NCBI GenBank assembly: GCA_965277735.1
Contig: CBDIDO010000003.1
Location: forward strand, 1,984,001 to 2,048,000
DNA length: 64,000 nt
Source of the DNA: RH-AL1 sp965277735
GTDB lineage: Bacteria > Pseudomonadota > Alphaproteobacteria > Rhizobiales > Beijerinckiaceae
Reading direction: 5' to 3'
Positions 49,357 to 57,989 of the stretch are shown here, one piece after another. The notes under the pieces were generated by a model. It was not told where the DNA came from. It ran no database searches and saw only the letters and a list, made by a program, of their open reading frames with translations. Position 1 is the stretch's first letter. Every line of letters starts with the position of its first letter. The position numbers were made by a program, and so were the translations under genes.

Positions 49357-49413
49357 CCGCCGCGGCCCTTCGCGACCGCTCGAACCTCGATCACGATCCA
49401 ATCGGAGAATCCC

Positions 49414-49887
49414 ATGAAAGCCCTTCCCATGGCCCTCGCGGCCGTGCTCGTCGCCGCGACCGGTGCGAGCGCCCATGAGCACGGCGGCAAGCCTGAGACC
49501 TTCGCGGCCGGCACGCCGGGCGATGCTGGCAAAACCGCCCGGACCGTCGACCTGACGATCCACGAGCAGCCCGACGGCAAGATGAGCTTCGGCTCGGATG
49601 ATCTTCACGCCCAGCGCGGCGAGCAGGTCCGCTTCGTCGTCACGAACGACGGCAAGGCGCCGCACGAGTTCCGCATCGACAGCAAGGCCGGCAATGCCGC
49701 GCACAAGGCGATGATGGCCGAGATGCCCGGCATGGAGCACCATGACGCCAATGCCGTGACGATCGCGCCAGGCAAGACGGTGACGCTCGTCTGGCGCTTC
49801 TCGAAGCCCGGCACCTACGAGTACGCGTGCCTGCTGCCCGGCCATTACGAGGCCGGCATGCACGGCGCGATCATCGTCGCCAAGTGA
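49414..49887 (+). CDS. Exported cupredoxin (CopI/plastocyanin-like)
   Basis: After a signal peptide (residues 1-20, ending ASA) comes HEHGGK, then a cupredoxin domain. Predicted copper ligands are His in KAPHEF, Cys in YEYACLLPGHYEAGM, and the following His and Met. The extra HKAMMAEMPGMEHHDA loop is Met/His-rich, as in copper-tolerance cupredoxins. Its 3' end overlaps the degraded parE frame on the other strand. Confidence 0.87.
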   Translation: MKALPMALAAVLVAATGASAHEHGGKPETFAAGTPGDAGKTARTVDLTIHEQPDGKMSFGSDDLHAQRGEQVRFVVTNDGKAPHEFRIDSKAGNAAHKAMMAEMPGMEHHDANAVTIAPGKTVTLVWRFSKPGTYEYACLLPGHYEAGMHGAIIVAK

Positions 49888-50045
49888 GGCCGGCGCGCGA
49901 GCCGAGGATTGTCGGCGAGCAGCCGGAACGTTGCGACGAGTCCGTCATGATAACGCTCCGCTTGATCGACGCCGAAATCGGCCACCCCGCGAATGTAGAT
50001 GTCGACGATGTCCCGATCGCAACGCCGCGTCGTGCGGTAGGTCAC
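49845..50045 (-). pseudogene. parE: Truncated ParE toxin
   Basis: The first 52 residues (MTYRTTRRCDRDIVDIYIRGVADFGVDQAERY...LLADNPRLAR) match RelE/ParE-family toxins. The expected C-terminal strands (RIHPHGSHLIVYRI-type, about 40 residues) are missing, and the frame ends inside the cupredoxin gene. Its ATG overlaps the antitoxin stop (ATGA). The toxin is probably inactive. Confidence 0.75.
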
Positions 50046-50292
50046 GGACGGCGCGTCGCTCGCGCTTCTTTTCGCGCCGCGTCCAGGATCTGGTCCATGG
50101 AACGGTCGCTGATCCCGCTCTCGAACCCTTCGTCGAGCGCGCGTTGCAAACTCGATAGGGTTTCCGCCCGCTCTTGGTCGCGCCGGATCAAGTCGCGGAC
50201 GTAGTCACGGGCGTTGCTATAATTGCCGGCGGTGGTTTGGGCTTCGACCCAGTCCTTCATCGATCCGGGAGCGAGACGTTCATCGTCGCCAT
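50042..50292 (-). pseudogene. parD: ParD antitoxin with N-terminal frameshift
   Basis: From ATG 50290-50292 the frame reads MATMNVSLPDR then stops. One base shifted, the rest reads SMKDWVEAQTTAGNYSNARDYVRDLIRRDQERAETLSSLQ, a classic ParD. Family members read MNVSLPDPMKDWVEAQ here, so one base is missing near 50262. An internal ATG at 50258-50260 could still make a form lacking the DNA-binding strand. Confidence 0.8.
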
Positions 50293-50448
50293 GTCGGAAT
50301 CCTTTTGTCGCGCGATAAGGAAGTTCCTGCATGACAAAGATTGTCAAATGCTCGGTTGAAGGCCCGGTGGCATTCACGCGGCGCGCGTTGTGGGCTCCGC
50401 AGCGTTCCGCGCCCATATGAGGGCGGTCCATCCGCAGAAGGAAATCTC

Positions 50449-51162
50449 ATGTCCCTGTTCTCCGGCAAGTCCGCGCTCGTGCTCGGGGGCAGCCGCGGCA
50501 TCGGCGCGGCGATCGTGCGTCGCTTCGGTAAGGACGGCGCCAAGGTCGCCTTCACCTACGCCGGCTCGAAGGAAGCCGCCGAAAACCTCGCCGGCGAGAC
50601 TGGCGCCGAGGCGATCCGCGCCGACAGCGCCGACCCCGCTGCCGTCGCGGCGCTCGTCAAAGGCCGCAAGGGCCTCGACATCCTCGTGATCAACGCCGGC
50701 GTCTACGTCGGCGGCGACCCGCTGGAGCTCGACCCGGCCGACGTCGATCGTCTGATCGATATCAACATCCGTGCGCCATACCACGCGGCCGTCGCCGCGG
50801 GGCACGTGATGGGGGAGGGCGGCCGCATCGTCATCATCGGCTCGGTCAACGGCACGCGCACGCCGCAGGAGGGCTCGACCGCCTACAGCATGTCGAAGTC
50901 GGCGATGCAGGGGCTGACGCGCGGCCTCGCCCGCGACTTCGGCGCGCGCGGCATCACGGTGAATGTCGTGCAACCGGGGCCGGTCGACACCGACATGAAC
51001 CCGGCCGACGGGCCGAAGAAGGCGATGATGCACGAGCCGATGGCGATCAAGCGTCACGCGACGGCGGCCGAGGTCGCCGCCATGGTCGCCTATCTCGCGA
51101 GTCCCGAGGCCGGCATCGTCACCGGCGCGATGCACAACATCGACGGCGGCTACGCGGCGTAG
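50449..51162 (+). CDS. SDR family oxidoreductase (FabG/BudC-like)
   Basis: The 237-residue classical short-chain dehydrogenase has LVLGGSRGIGAAIVRRF (cofactor motif), INAG near residue 80, GSVNGTR with the catalytic Ser, YSMSK (Tyr-x3-Lys), and QPGPVDTDMNP. The ATG at 50449 has AGGAAA upstream. It ends before a hairpin shared with the convergent narK unit. Substrate is unknown. Confidence 0.9.
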   Translation: MSLFSGKSALVLGGSRGIGAAIVRRFGKDGAKVAFTYAGSKEAAENLAGETGAEAIRADSADPAAVAALVKGRKGLDILVINAGVYVGGDPLELDPADVDRLIDINIRAPYHAAVAAGHVMGEGGRIVIIGSVNGTRTPQEGSTAYSMSKSAMQGLTRGLARDFGARGITVNVVQPGPVDTDMNPADGPKKAMMHEPMAIKRHATAAEVAAMVAYLASPEAGIVTGAMHNIDGGYAA

Positions 51163-51176
51163 CTACCTGAAACGAA

Positions 51177-51202
51177 GAAGGGGCGCGCAAGGCGGCCCCT
51201 TC
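51177..51202. terminator. Hairpin between convergent SDR and narK genes
   Basis: GAAGGGGC/GCCCCTTC gives an 8-bp perfect stem with a 10-nt loop. U-runs are short on both strands, so it is a moderate intrinsic terminator or a 3'-end stability structure. Confidence 0.5.
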
Positions 51203-51223
51203 GAGCTTTCGACCAGAAAGGCC

Positions 51224-52585
51224 TCAGGCCATCGCCGGCACGCCCGCCGCGGCCGAAGCGGCGCGCTGGGCAACGGCCTCGTCGTAGAGCGACTGCTCCT
51301 CCTGCTTCTTCACGAGGGAGAAGCGGATCAGCGCCGATCCGCAGGCGGCGATCATCGCCGCGATCCCGAGCACCATGAAGCAGAACTGGATGTTGCCGGT
51401 GCCGCGCAGCAGGAAGCCTGCCGCCACGCCTCCGATATTGCCGCCCGCGCCGATGATGCCGCAGACGCCGCCCAGGACCTTGCGATCGATGAACGGCACG
51501 AGGGCGTAGAGCGAGCCGCAGGCCATGTGCGTGAACAGGCCGAACGTGATCATGAAGGTGATCGCGAGCGCGACGGAGTTCATCTGCGAGAAGGCGACCA
51601 GGAAGACGCCTTCACCCATCATCAGGGCGAACAGCAGCCAGGTCCGGCCGTCGAGCCCCTTCGACTTCGCGATCTTGTCGGAGAAGATGCCGCCGAGTGC
51701 ACGGGCGAAGAGCGCGAGCAGGCCGAAGGCACCGACGGCGTAGCCGGCGTTCTCCACCGACAGGTGGAACTTGTTGTAATAATAGGTCACGGCGATCGAG
51801 TGCACGAACAGTTCGACACCGAACGAGCAGCCGTAGCAGAGCGCGAGCAGCCACACGCGGTAGTTCTTGCCAGCCGCTTTCATGACGTCGAGGCCGCCCT
51901 TCTTGCCCACCTCGGTCGACATGCCCTTGGCGCGCATGTCGGCGAAATTGCCCTCGGGCGTGTCCTGCGTGAACTTGTAGTACAGCACCGCGACGATCAG
52001 CATGAGCACGCCGGGCACGATCATCGCGAAGCGCCACGACATGGTCTTCGACAGACCGAAGCCGAGGATCCCGGCGAAGATGAGCGGCATCAGGCTCTGC
52101 GTCACGCCACCACCCGCATTGCCCCAGCCGCCGACCGTGGCGTTGGCCGTGCCGACGACGTTCGGCGCGAACATCACCGATGTGTGGAACTGGGTGATGA
52201 CGAAGCTCGCGCCGATGATGCCGATCAGCAGGCGGCACACCACGAACGAGGTGTAGTCCCAGGCGAAGGCGATCCCGAAGACCGGGATCGCGCCCAGCGC
52301 GAGCAGCACGGTGTAGGCGATGCGCGGCCCGAACTTGTCGCACATCGGGCCAATGATGAAGCGCCCGGCGATGGTGACGAACACGCCGGCGATGGTGATG
52401 TTGGCGATGTCGCCTTTACTGAGATGCAGATCGCCGGCGATGATCGGCATCAGCGGTGCCGTCGCGAACCAGGCGAAGAAGCAGACGAAGAACGCGAGCC
52501 AGGTCAGGTGGAACGCGCGCATCTGCGGCGTCGCCAAGCTGAAGAGGTCGATCTTGGTGGCTTTGTTGGACAATACGGACGCCAT
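51224..52585 (-). CDS. narK: NarK/NasA-type nitrate/nitrite MFS transporter
   Basis: The 453-residue transporter has twelve predicted spans. Family motifs are FHLTWLAFFVCFFAWFATAPLMP (TM1), GRFIIGPMCDKFGPR (loop 2-3), and the two nitrate-signature helices NATVGGWGNAGGGVTQ and GGVCGIIGAGGNIGG. It moves nitrate in and/or nitrite out across the inner membrane. It is divergent from the ANTAR-PilJ regulator, which likely controls it. No nitrate reductase gene lies in the window. Confidence 0.92.
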   Translation of the reverse strand: MASVLSNKATKIDLFSLATPQMRAFHLTWLAFFVCFFAWFATAPLMPIIAGDLHLSKGDIANITIAGVFVTIAGRFIIGPMCDKFGPRIAYTVLLALGAIPVFGIAFAWDYTSFVVCRLLIGIIGASFVITQFHTSVMFAPNVVGTANATVGGWGNAGGGVTQSLMPLIFAGILGFGLSKTMSWRFAMIVPGVLMLIVAVLYYKFTQDTPEGNFADMRAKGMSTEVGKKGGLDVMKAAGKNYRVWLLALCYGCSFGVELFVHSIAVTYYYNKFHLSVENAGYAVGAFGLLALFARALGGIFSDKIAKSKGLDGRTWLLFALMMGEGVFLVAFSQMNSVALAITFMITFGLFTHMACGSLYALVPFIDRKVLGGVCGIIGAGGNIGGVAAGFLLRGTGNIQFCFMVLGIAAMIAACGSALIRFSLVKKQEEQSLYDEAVAQRAASAAAGVPAMA

Positions 52586-52958
52586 GTCGTTGCTCCGGAT
52601 AAGGCGTTCAAACGGGAAGGGAGGACGAGGGGCGCGCGCGCCCTGGCGGCCGTGCGGCGGAAAGGCCGCTGCATGAGGAAAGGCTCAGCACGAGGCCTCC
52701 GCGCGGAGGCGATGAAGGGAACAAGGTCGTAAGGCCGAAGCGTTCGCTCGGGCGGCGTCGGACATGATGTGCTCCATCGGAGGTTCGCCTCGCCGGGTAC
52801 GGGAAGCGGAAGCACATGGTGCCCACGGCGGCGTGGGCATGAGTCGGGCGTGCGAACGTGACTGCGGGCGCGCCATTGCGCCCGAAATGACATAGGCATG
52901 ATCTGTGCCAGAGCTTGCCCCTCGCGATGCGGAGCCCTCGGACCGGTATGAATCCTCA
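52586..52958. promoter_or_regulatory. Long leader/intergenic region between narK and its regulator
   Basis: The 370-bp region contains several strong stems on the narK side: GCCCACG/CGTGGGC around 52822-52839, GCCTCC/GGAGGC around 52695-52710, and AGGGCG/CGCCCT around 52628-52643. ANTAR proteins act on paired hairpins in leader RNA, so a narK leader target is expected here. I could not identify the canonical two-hexaloop motif by eye. Confidence 0.4.
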
Positions 52959-54224
52959 ATGACGTCAGCGTTCGTCGTGTCGTCCGGCGGCGCCGGTGCG
53001 CCACCGCTGCGTGCCGATCTCGAGACCGTGGGCATCGACGTGATCGGCGTCGCAGAGATCGCGACCATGGTGCCGGACGTGATCCGCGGCGCCCCCGATT
53101 TGGTCGTGTGCTATGAATCTCATCCCGATGATGCGCTTTTCGCAGGCACCGCGGCGCTCAGGAATGCCGCGGCCCGCCCGGTCGTCGTCTTCACGAGCGA
53201 CCCGGACGCCGACAAGATCGACCGTGCGACGCGCTCCGGCATCCATTGCTACGTGATCAACGGCTATGGGGTGCACCGGCTGCGCTCGGTGCTGCATGTC
53301 GCGCAGGCGCGCTTTCGCTACGATCAGGTGCTGCGCGACGAGCTCTCCGACGTCCAACACCGCTTCAACGAGCGCAAGCTGGTCGACCGCGCCAAGGGCA
53401 TCCTGATGCGGGTGCGCAACATCGGCGAGGACGAGGCGTACCGCGTGCTGCGCTCGGCCGCGATGCAGACCAAGCAGCGGATCGGCCAGGTCGCGCAGCA
53501 GGTGATCGATGCCTCGCGCTACGCCGAGTCGGTCAACAGGGCAGGGCAGCTGCGCATGCTCTCCCAGCGGCTGGTCAAGCTCTACGCGCTTTCCTGTGCC
53601 GGCGTGACGCCAGAAGCGACGGCCAACCTCTGCCGCGACTCGATCGAGCACATCGAGGCGAACCTCGGCGTGCTCGGGCGCATGCTGTCCAAGCCGACCT
53701 TCGGCGATCTGCTCGAGGCCGTGCTGGGGCCGTGGACGCAGCTCAAATCGGCGCTGTCGCAGGCGCCGGCCGTCGAGCGCCTCGCCGCGATCGATGCGCT
53801 TGCCGAGCGCCTGCTGACGCAGGCCGAAGCGCTGACCAGGACGCTCGAGACGGCCGGCTTCGCGTCGGCGCTGCACGTGATTAACGTGTCCGGCCGCCAG
53901 CGCATGCTGGCCCAGCGCCTCGCCAAGCTGGCGATCGTCGGGAGCCTCACGTCCCCCGCGGCGAGCCGCGACGCGATGAGGGTGGCGGAGACGGCGTTCG
54001 TCGACGGGTTTGCCTATCTGTCGCGGATTCCGCTGACGTCGCCCGAGATCCGCGCCGCGCTCGATGCCGCGGTGTCGGACTGGACGCTGTTTCGCCCGGC
54101 GCTCGCGCGCGCCAAGGACGTAAAGGCGCGTGGCGAGATCGCGAGCCTGAGCGAAGCGCTGCTCATTCATTTCGAGCTGCTCACCGACCTCTACGAGCGC
54201 GGCATGCAGATGCTGATGGAGTAG
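52959..54224 (+). CDS. NasT-like ANTAR antiterminator fused to two PilJ/NIT-like sensor repeats
   Basis: Residues about 1-120 form a degenerate receiver without an acceptor Asp (DLVVCYESHPDD). Residues about 125-185 form an ANTAR RNA-binding domain (VQHRFNERKLVDRAKGILMRVRNIGEDEAYRVLRSAAM). Two helical units follow, each opening with the PilJ-type signature: NRAGQLRMLSQRLVKLYAL and NVSGRQRMLAQRLAKLAIV. Related units in NarX/NasR-type proteins sense nitrate or nitrite. Divergence from narK supports nitrate-responsive antitermination by one protein, without a separate NasS. The ATG at 52959 (MTSAFVVSS) is preferred to the one at 52905. Confidence 0.82.
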   Translation: MTSAFVVSSGGAGAPPLRADLETVGIDVIGVAEIATMVPDVIRGAPDLVVCYESHPDDALFAGTAALRNAAARPVVVFTSDPDADKIDRATRSGIHCYVINGYGVHRLRSVLHVAQARFRYDQVLRDELSDVQHRFNERKLVDRAKGILMRVRNIGEDEAYRVLRSAAMQTKQRIGQVAQQVIDASRYAESVNRAGQLRMLSQRLVKLYALSCAGVTPEATANLCRDSIEHIEANLGVLGRMLSKPTFGDLLEAVLGPWTQLKSALSQAPAVERLAAIDALAERLLTQAEALTRTLETAGFASALHVINVSGRQRMLAQRLAKLAIVGSLTSPAASRDAMRVAETAFVDGFAYLSRIPLTSPEIRAALDAAVSDWTLFRPALARAKDVKARGEIASLSEALLIHFELLTDLYERGMQMLME

Positions 54225-54304
54225 GCTTGAAGGTGGCGCGGAGCCCGAAAGCCCCGCGCCGAGCCGCCTTGTGTGGCGAGCAGGTCGGCAGCGGCCGACG
54301 TTGC

Positions 54305-54517
54305 TTAGTGGGAGTGCTCCGTCGCGTGGGCCTTGGCGGCCTCGCTGTGGTGGTGCTCGGCCTGCACGTGATGGCCGTGCGCGAGGTGGGCGTGGTGGGC
54401 GGCCTTCTCGTGGTCGCCCGAGGTGTGGTGCTTGTGCGCCTCGTGGTGGTGCTTGGCGGCGTGCTCATGATGCTTGGCGGCGTGAGCATGATGCTCCGCG
54501 ACATTGTGCTCGCTCAT
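54305..54517 (-). CDS. Histidine/alanine-rich small protein
   Basis: The 70-residue product starts MSEHNVAEHHAHAAKHHEHAAKHHHEA and is about one third His, with the rest Ala, Glu and Lys in a roughly heptad pattern (AAKHHEH repeated). It should be helical and able to bind Ni, Zn, Cu or Co. The start at 54517 has a GAGAGAA-type Shine-Dalgarno. Similar proteins occur in Hyphomicrobiales. Metal storage or stress protection is inference. Confidence 0.75.
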   Translation of the reverse strand: MSEHNVAEHHAHAAKHHEHAAKHHHEAHKHHTSGDHEKAAHHAHLAHGHHVQAEHHHSEAAKAHATEHSH

Positions 54518-54696
54518 GGTTCTCTCCCGGGTGAACGCCACCTGTTTCGATGACGTCGACTCGGCGTAGGAGCGGCGCGTGAACGAAGGGTGACATGCAC
54601 GCGAAGGCTGCATGATCGCGTGAAAGTGAGACGGCATACGCGCCTTGCGCTTCGCCCGTCGCAGGGCTAGCGAGGCTGCCAAATCAGAGGCCATTG

Positions 54697-55623
54697 ATGT
54701 CCGCCGATCCCTTCGACCCGAAACGCTCGTTCCAGGGCCTGATCCTCACCCTGCAGCGGTTCTGGGCGGAGCAGGGCTGCGTGATCCTGCAGCCCTACGA
54801 CATGGAGGTCGGCGCCGGCACCTTCCATCCGGCGACGACGCTGCGCGCGCTCGGCCCCAAGCCGTGGCGCGCCGCCTACGTGCAGGCCTCGCGCCGGCCG
54901 AAGGACGGGCGCTACGGCGAGAACCCGAACCGCCTGCAGCACTATTACCAGTTCCAGGTGATCCTGAAGCCGAGCCCGGAGAACCTGCAGGATCTTTACC
55001 TAGCCTCGCTCGCCGCGATCGGCATCGACCTCGGCCTGCACGACGTGCGCTTCGTCGAGGACGATTGGGAGAGCCCGACGCTCGGCGCCTGGGGGCTGGG
55101 CTGGGAATGCTGGTGCGACGGCATGGAGGTCTCGCAATTCACCTATTTCCAGCAGGTCGCCGGCATCGAATGCGCGCCCGTCTCCGGCGAACTGACCTAC
55201 GGGTTGGAACGCCTCGCGATGTACGTGCAGGGCGTCGACTCGATCTACGACCTCAACTTCAATGGCCAGGAGGGCGACGCCAAGATCACCTACGGCGACG
55301 TGTTCAAGCAGGCCGAGGCCGAATATTCCCGGCACAATTTCGAGGCGTCGAACGCCGAGATGCTGTTCCGCCATTTCGCTGACGCCGAGGGCGAGTGCCA
55401 GGCCTTGCTGAAGGCGGGCGACAAGGGCGAGCGCGCCGAGATCGTGCTGCCGGCCTACGACCAGTGCATCAAGGCTTCCCACGCGTTCAATCTTTTGGAC
55501 GCGCGGGGGGTGATCTCGGTCACCGAGCGGCAGAGCTACATCCTGCGCGTCCGCGAGCTGGCGAAGGCGTGCGGGGCGGCGTGGCTCAAGACGGAAGCGG
55601 GCGGGGTGATGACGCCGAACTGA
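54697..55623 (+). CDS. glyQ: Glycyl-tRNA synthetase alpha subunit
   Basis: This class II synthetase catalytic subunit of the bacterial (alpha-beta)2 type begins SFQGLILTLQRFWAEQGCVILQPYDMEVGAGTFHPATTLRALGP. Motifs 2 and 3 are visible (ASRRPKDGRYGENPNRLQHYYQFQV; TYGLERLAMYVQ). It needs the GlyS beta subunit for charging. glyS is not immediately downstream in this window, unlike in many relatives. The ATG at 54697 gives 308 residues. Confidence 0.95.
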   Translation: MSADPFDPKRSFQGLILTLQRFWAEQGCVILQPYDMEVGAGTFHPATTLRALGPKPWRAAYVQASRRPKDGRYGENPNRLQHYYQFQVILKPSPENLQDLYLASLAAIGIDLGLHDVRFVEDDWESPTLGAWGLGWECWCDGMEVSQFTYFQQVAGIECAPVSGELTYGLERLAMYVQGVDSIYDLNFNGQEGDAKITYGDVFKQAEAEYSRHNFEASNAEMLFRHFADAEGECQALLKAGDKGERAEIVLPAYDQCIKASHAFNLLDARGVISVTERQSYILRVRELAKACGAAWLKTEAGGVMTPN

Positions 55624-56031
55624 GCACGCCGGCGCATACGTTTGTTGCCCCGCCGCATCGCCCCTCGAAACACGTTTTATCCCCACCCCTTTGCGCTTCG
55701 TCTGTGTTGCAGACGCTTGCTAAGCCATCGCCAGCAAAAGACATGACGTGCGCCGGCCACGGCGACGGGCATCAACGGAGCGGCGGCTCATGGCAATTCG
55801 ATTGGTGCGACTGGTGACGCGTCTGGCACGGGCGTTCGAGTCTCGTCCCGCGTCGATGGCCGGCGATCACGCGCCGATCGACCCGTCTCTGCTGCCGATC
55901 GATCTCGGGGCCCGGCGCCTCGGTCGTTGATGGCGGCGCTCCCGCCATGCTGCTGACACCACGCTGGCAGTAGGGTGTCGCTAGACCTTCTCCACGGCCG
56001 TCGTCCGACGCCGACTGAGAAGGAGACCGAC
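55624..56031 (+). other. Region after glyQ with a possible 46-residue frame
   Basis: Within this 408-bp stretch the frame 55790-55930 (ATG, MAIRLVRLVTRLARAFESRP ... DLGARRLGR) has GGAG about 12 nt upstream and a basic amphipathic N-terminus. It could be a small gene but has no recognisable family. Nothing else convincing is seen. glyS would be expected here in many relatives. Confidence 0.35.
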
Positions 56032-56634
56032 ATGATCACGCTCTACCACGCCCCGCATTCCCGCTCGTTGCGCGTCATCTGGCTGCTCGAGGAGCTCGGC
56101 GCGTCCTACGACCTGCGCTACGTCTCGATCCGCTATGGCGACGGCAGCGGTGACGGGCCGGACGCGGCGAACGTCCACCCCGATAAGAAGGTGCCGGCGC
56201 TGGTCCACGACGGCGCGCTCGTCACCGAGAGCACCGCGATCGCGATCTATCTCTGCGACCTTTTCCCGAAAGCGGGCCTGGCGCCGGCTGTCGGCGCGGC
56301 CGAGCGCGGCGCCTATCTCGCCTGGCTCTGCTGGGCCGATAACGAGCTCGCGGCCGCGATCTTCGGCAAGCTCTCGGGCCGCGGCGACGACCCGCGCGTG
56401 AAGCTCGGCTACGAGGCCGCGGTGCGGCGGCTCGACGAGGCGCTCGCGCGCGGGCCTTACCTGATGGGCGAGCACTTCACCGCCGCCGACGTCATGGTCG
56501 GCGCCACGATCGCCTGGGCGCGCGCCCACCTGCCGCCGAGCGCGGCCCTCGATGCCTATGTCGAGCGCGTCACCGGCCGGCCCGCGAACATCCGTGCGCT
56601 CGCCAAGGACGCACCGGGGCAGCTGGCCGCATGA
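56032..56634 (+). CDS. Glutathione S-transferase family protein
   Basis: The N-terminal thioredoxin-like domain has MITLYHAPHSRSLRVIWLLEEL (active-site Ser in SRS), KKVPALVHDGALVTESTAIAIYL with the cis-Pro and the glutathione-binding ES. A helical C-terminal domain contains GPYLMGEHFTAADVMVGATI. The 200 residues are normal for bacterial GST. The ATG at 56032 is used. The following WYL regulator may be linked. Confidence 0.9.
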   Translation: MITLYHAPHSRSLRVIWLLEELGASYDLRYVSIRYGDGSGDGPDAANVHPDKKVPALVHDGALVTESTAIAIYLCDLFPKAGLAPAVGAAERGAYLAWLCWADNELAAAIFGKLSGRGDDPRVKLGYEAAVRRLDEALARGPYLMGEHFTAADVMVGATIAWARAHLPPSAALDAYVERVTGRPANIRALAKDAPGQLAA

Positions 56635-56662
56635 TCCGGCGCGACGCAGGGCAGGAGTGCTG

Positions 56663-57379
56663 ATGCGTCGCGCCGACCGCCTGTTCGAGATCATCCAGGT
56701 GTTCCGCCGCGCGCGCGGGCCGCTCACGGCGGACGCGATCGCGGCGGAGCTGGAGACCAGCAAGCGGACGATCTATCGCGACGTCGCCGCGCTGATCGGC
56801 CAGCGCGTGCCGATCCGCGGCGAGGCCGGCATCGGCTACGTGCTGGAGCGCGGCTTCGACCTCCCGCCGCTGATGTTCACCGCGGACGAGATCGAGGCTG
56901 TGGTGCTCGGCGCACAATGGGTCGCGGCGCACGCCGATCCCGCGCTCGCCCGCGCCGCTGCCGACGTCCTCGCCAAGGTCGCGAGCGTGGTGCCGGAGGG
57001 CCTGCGCGGGATGATCGAGGATCCCGCCGTCACCACGCCGCCGGCCTGGGGCGCGCAAGCGGACGCGACAATCGACGTCGCGCGGCTGCGCGCCTGGAGC
57101 CAGCAGGGCCGCAAGCTCGCGATCCGCTACCTCGACGATGCGGGCCGTGCCAGCGATCGCACGGTCTGGCCGTTCCTTGTCGGCTATCGGGATTCCACGC
57201 GAATGCTGATGGCTTGGTGCGAGCTGCGCCGGGATTTCCGAATGTTCCGCACCGACCGTCTGCAGGCGATCGACTTCCTCGACGAGCGCTACCCCGAGCG
57301 CCGCGCGACGCTGCGCAGTCGGTGGCTCGCGATAATGAATGCGCGCAAGGCGCAAGCGCTCGGCACATCCGATCAATAA
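56663..57379 (+). CDS. YafY-like HTH-WYL transcriptional regulator
   Basis: The N-terminal winged HTH (RADRLFEIIQVFRRARGPLTADAIAAELETSKRTIYRDVAALIGQRVPIRGEAG) is followed by a WYL-type ligand-sensing domain (GRKLAIRYLDDAGRASDRTVWPFLVGY, with MAWCELRRDFRMFRTDRL). Such proteins repress or activate adjacent genes, and the GST gene 28 bp upstream is a candidate target. The start is at 56663, giving 238 residues. Confidence 0.9.
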   Translation: MRRADRLFEIIQVFRRARGPLTADAIAAELETSKRTIYRDVAALIGQRVPIRGEAGIGYVLERGFDLPPLMFTADEIEAVVLGAQWVAAHADPALARAAADVLAKVASVVPEGLRGMIEDPAVTTPPAWGAQADATIDVARLRAWSQQGRKLAIRYLDDAGRASDRTVWPFLVGYRDSTRMLMAWCELRRDFRMFRTDRLQAIDFLDERYPERRATLRSRWLAIMNARKAQALGTSDQ

Positions 57380-57490
57380 GCCATTCAATTATACCGACGA
57401 TGCATGCCAGCTTTGCTATCGTACCGCTTTACTCAGAGCAGATTCCGCCGGAATATTGCGCCAGACACTCTGGATTGAATGGAGGATTGA

Positions 57491-57907
57491 ATGTCTGCGC
57501 TGATGAACGTCGCCGCTGCCGCGATCGAGCCTGGCCGGCGTGATGTCCGCCAGGCGATGTGGCGGGGCTTCCGGCAGGCCTGCCCGCATTGCGGCAAGGG
57601 CCGCCTGTTCGGGCGCTACCTCAAGGTGACGGCACGCTGCGCGGCCTGCGGCGAGGATTACAGCCATCAGCGCGCGGACGATGCGCCGCCCTACGTGACG
57701 ATGATGATTGTCGGCCACCTCCTCATCCTCGGCGTGGCGCTCCTCGAGGATGCTTGCGCGCCGCCGGCCTGGGTCCATCTCGCGATCTGGCTGCCGCTGG
57801 CGACGCTGCTCAGCCTTGTCCTGCTGCCGCGGGTCAAGGGCGCCATCGTTGGCCTGCAATGGGCCAATCGCATGCACGGGTTCGACGGCCCGACCCCAAC
57901 GCGCTGA
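57491..57907 (+). CDS. DUF983 family membrane protein
   Basis: The zinc-ribbon-like N-terminus ACPHCGKGRLFGRYLKVTARCAACGEDYSHQRADDAPPY is followed by two membrane spans (VTMMIVGHLLILGVALL and WVHLAIWLPLATLLSLVLL). That is the DUF983 signature. Members often sit near cytochrome oxidase genes; the cyo operon is 2 kb downstream. The 138-residue length is normal. Confidence 0.88.
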   Translation: MSALMNVAAAAIEPGRRDVRQAMWRGFRQACPHCGKGRLFGRYLKVTARCAACGEDYSHQRADDAPPYVTMMIVGHLLILGVALLEDACAPPAWVHLAIWLPLATLLSLVLLPRVKGAIVGLQWANRMHGFDGPTPTR

Positions 57908-57989
57908 CGCCGAGCCCTTCCCGCCTTCCACCCCCTTGCCCCCCTGTGCGGATTCGTGCGGTTCTTTCCGCACCGCAGGGGATTGCCAG

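Noticed and set aside
52608..52826. 72-codon minus-strand frame in the narK leader as a possible leader peptide
   Set aside because: It is too long, Pro/Arg/Ser-rich, with no regulatory codon run or suitable terminator. The leader is better viewed as an RNA target region.
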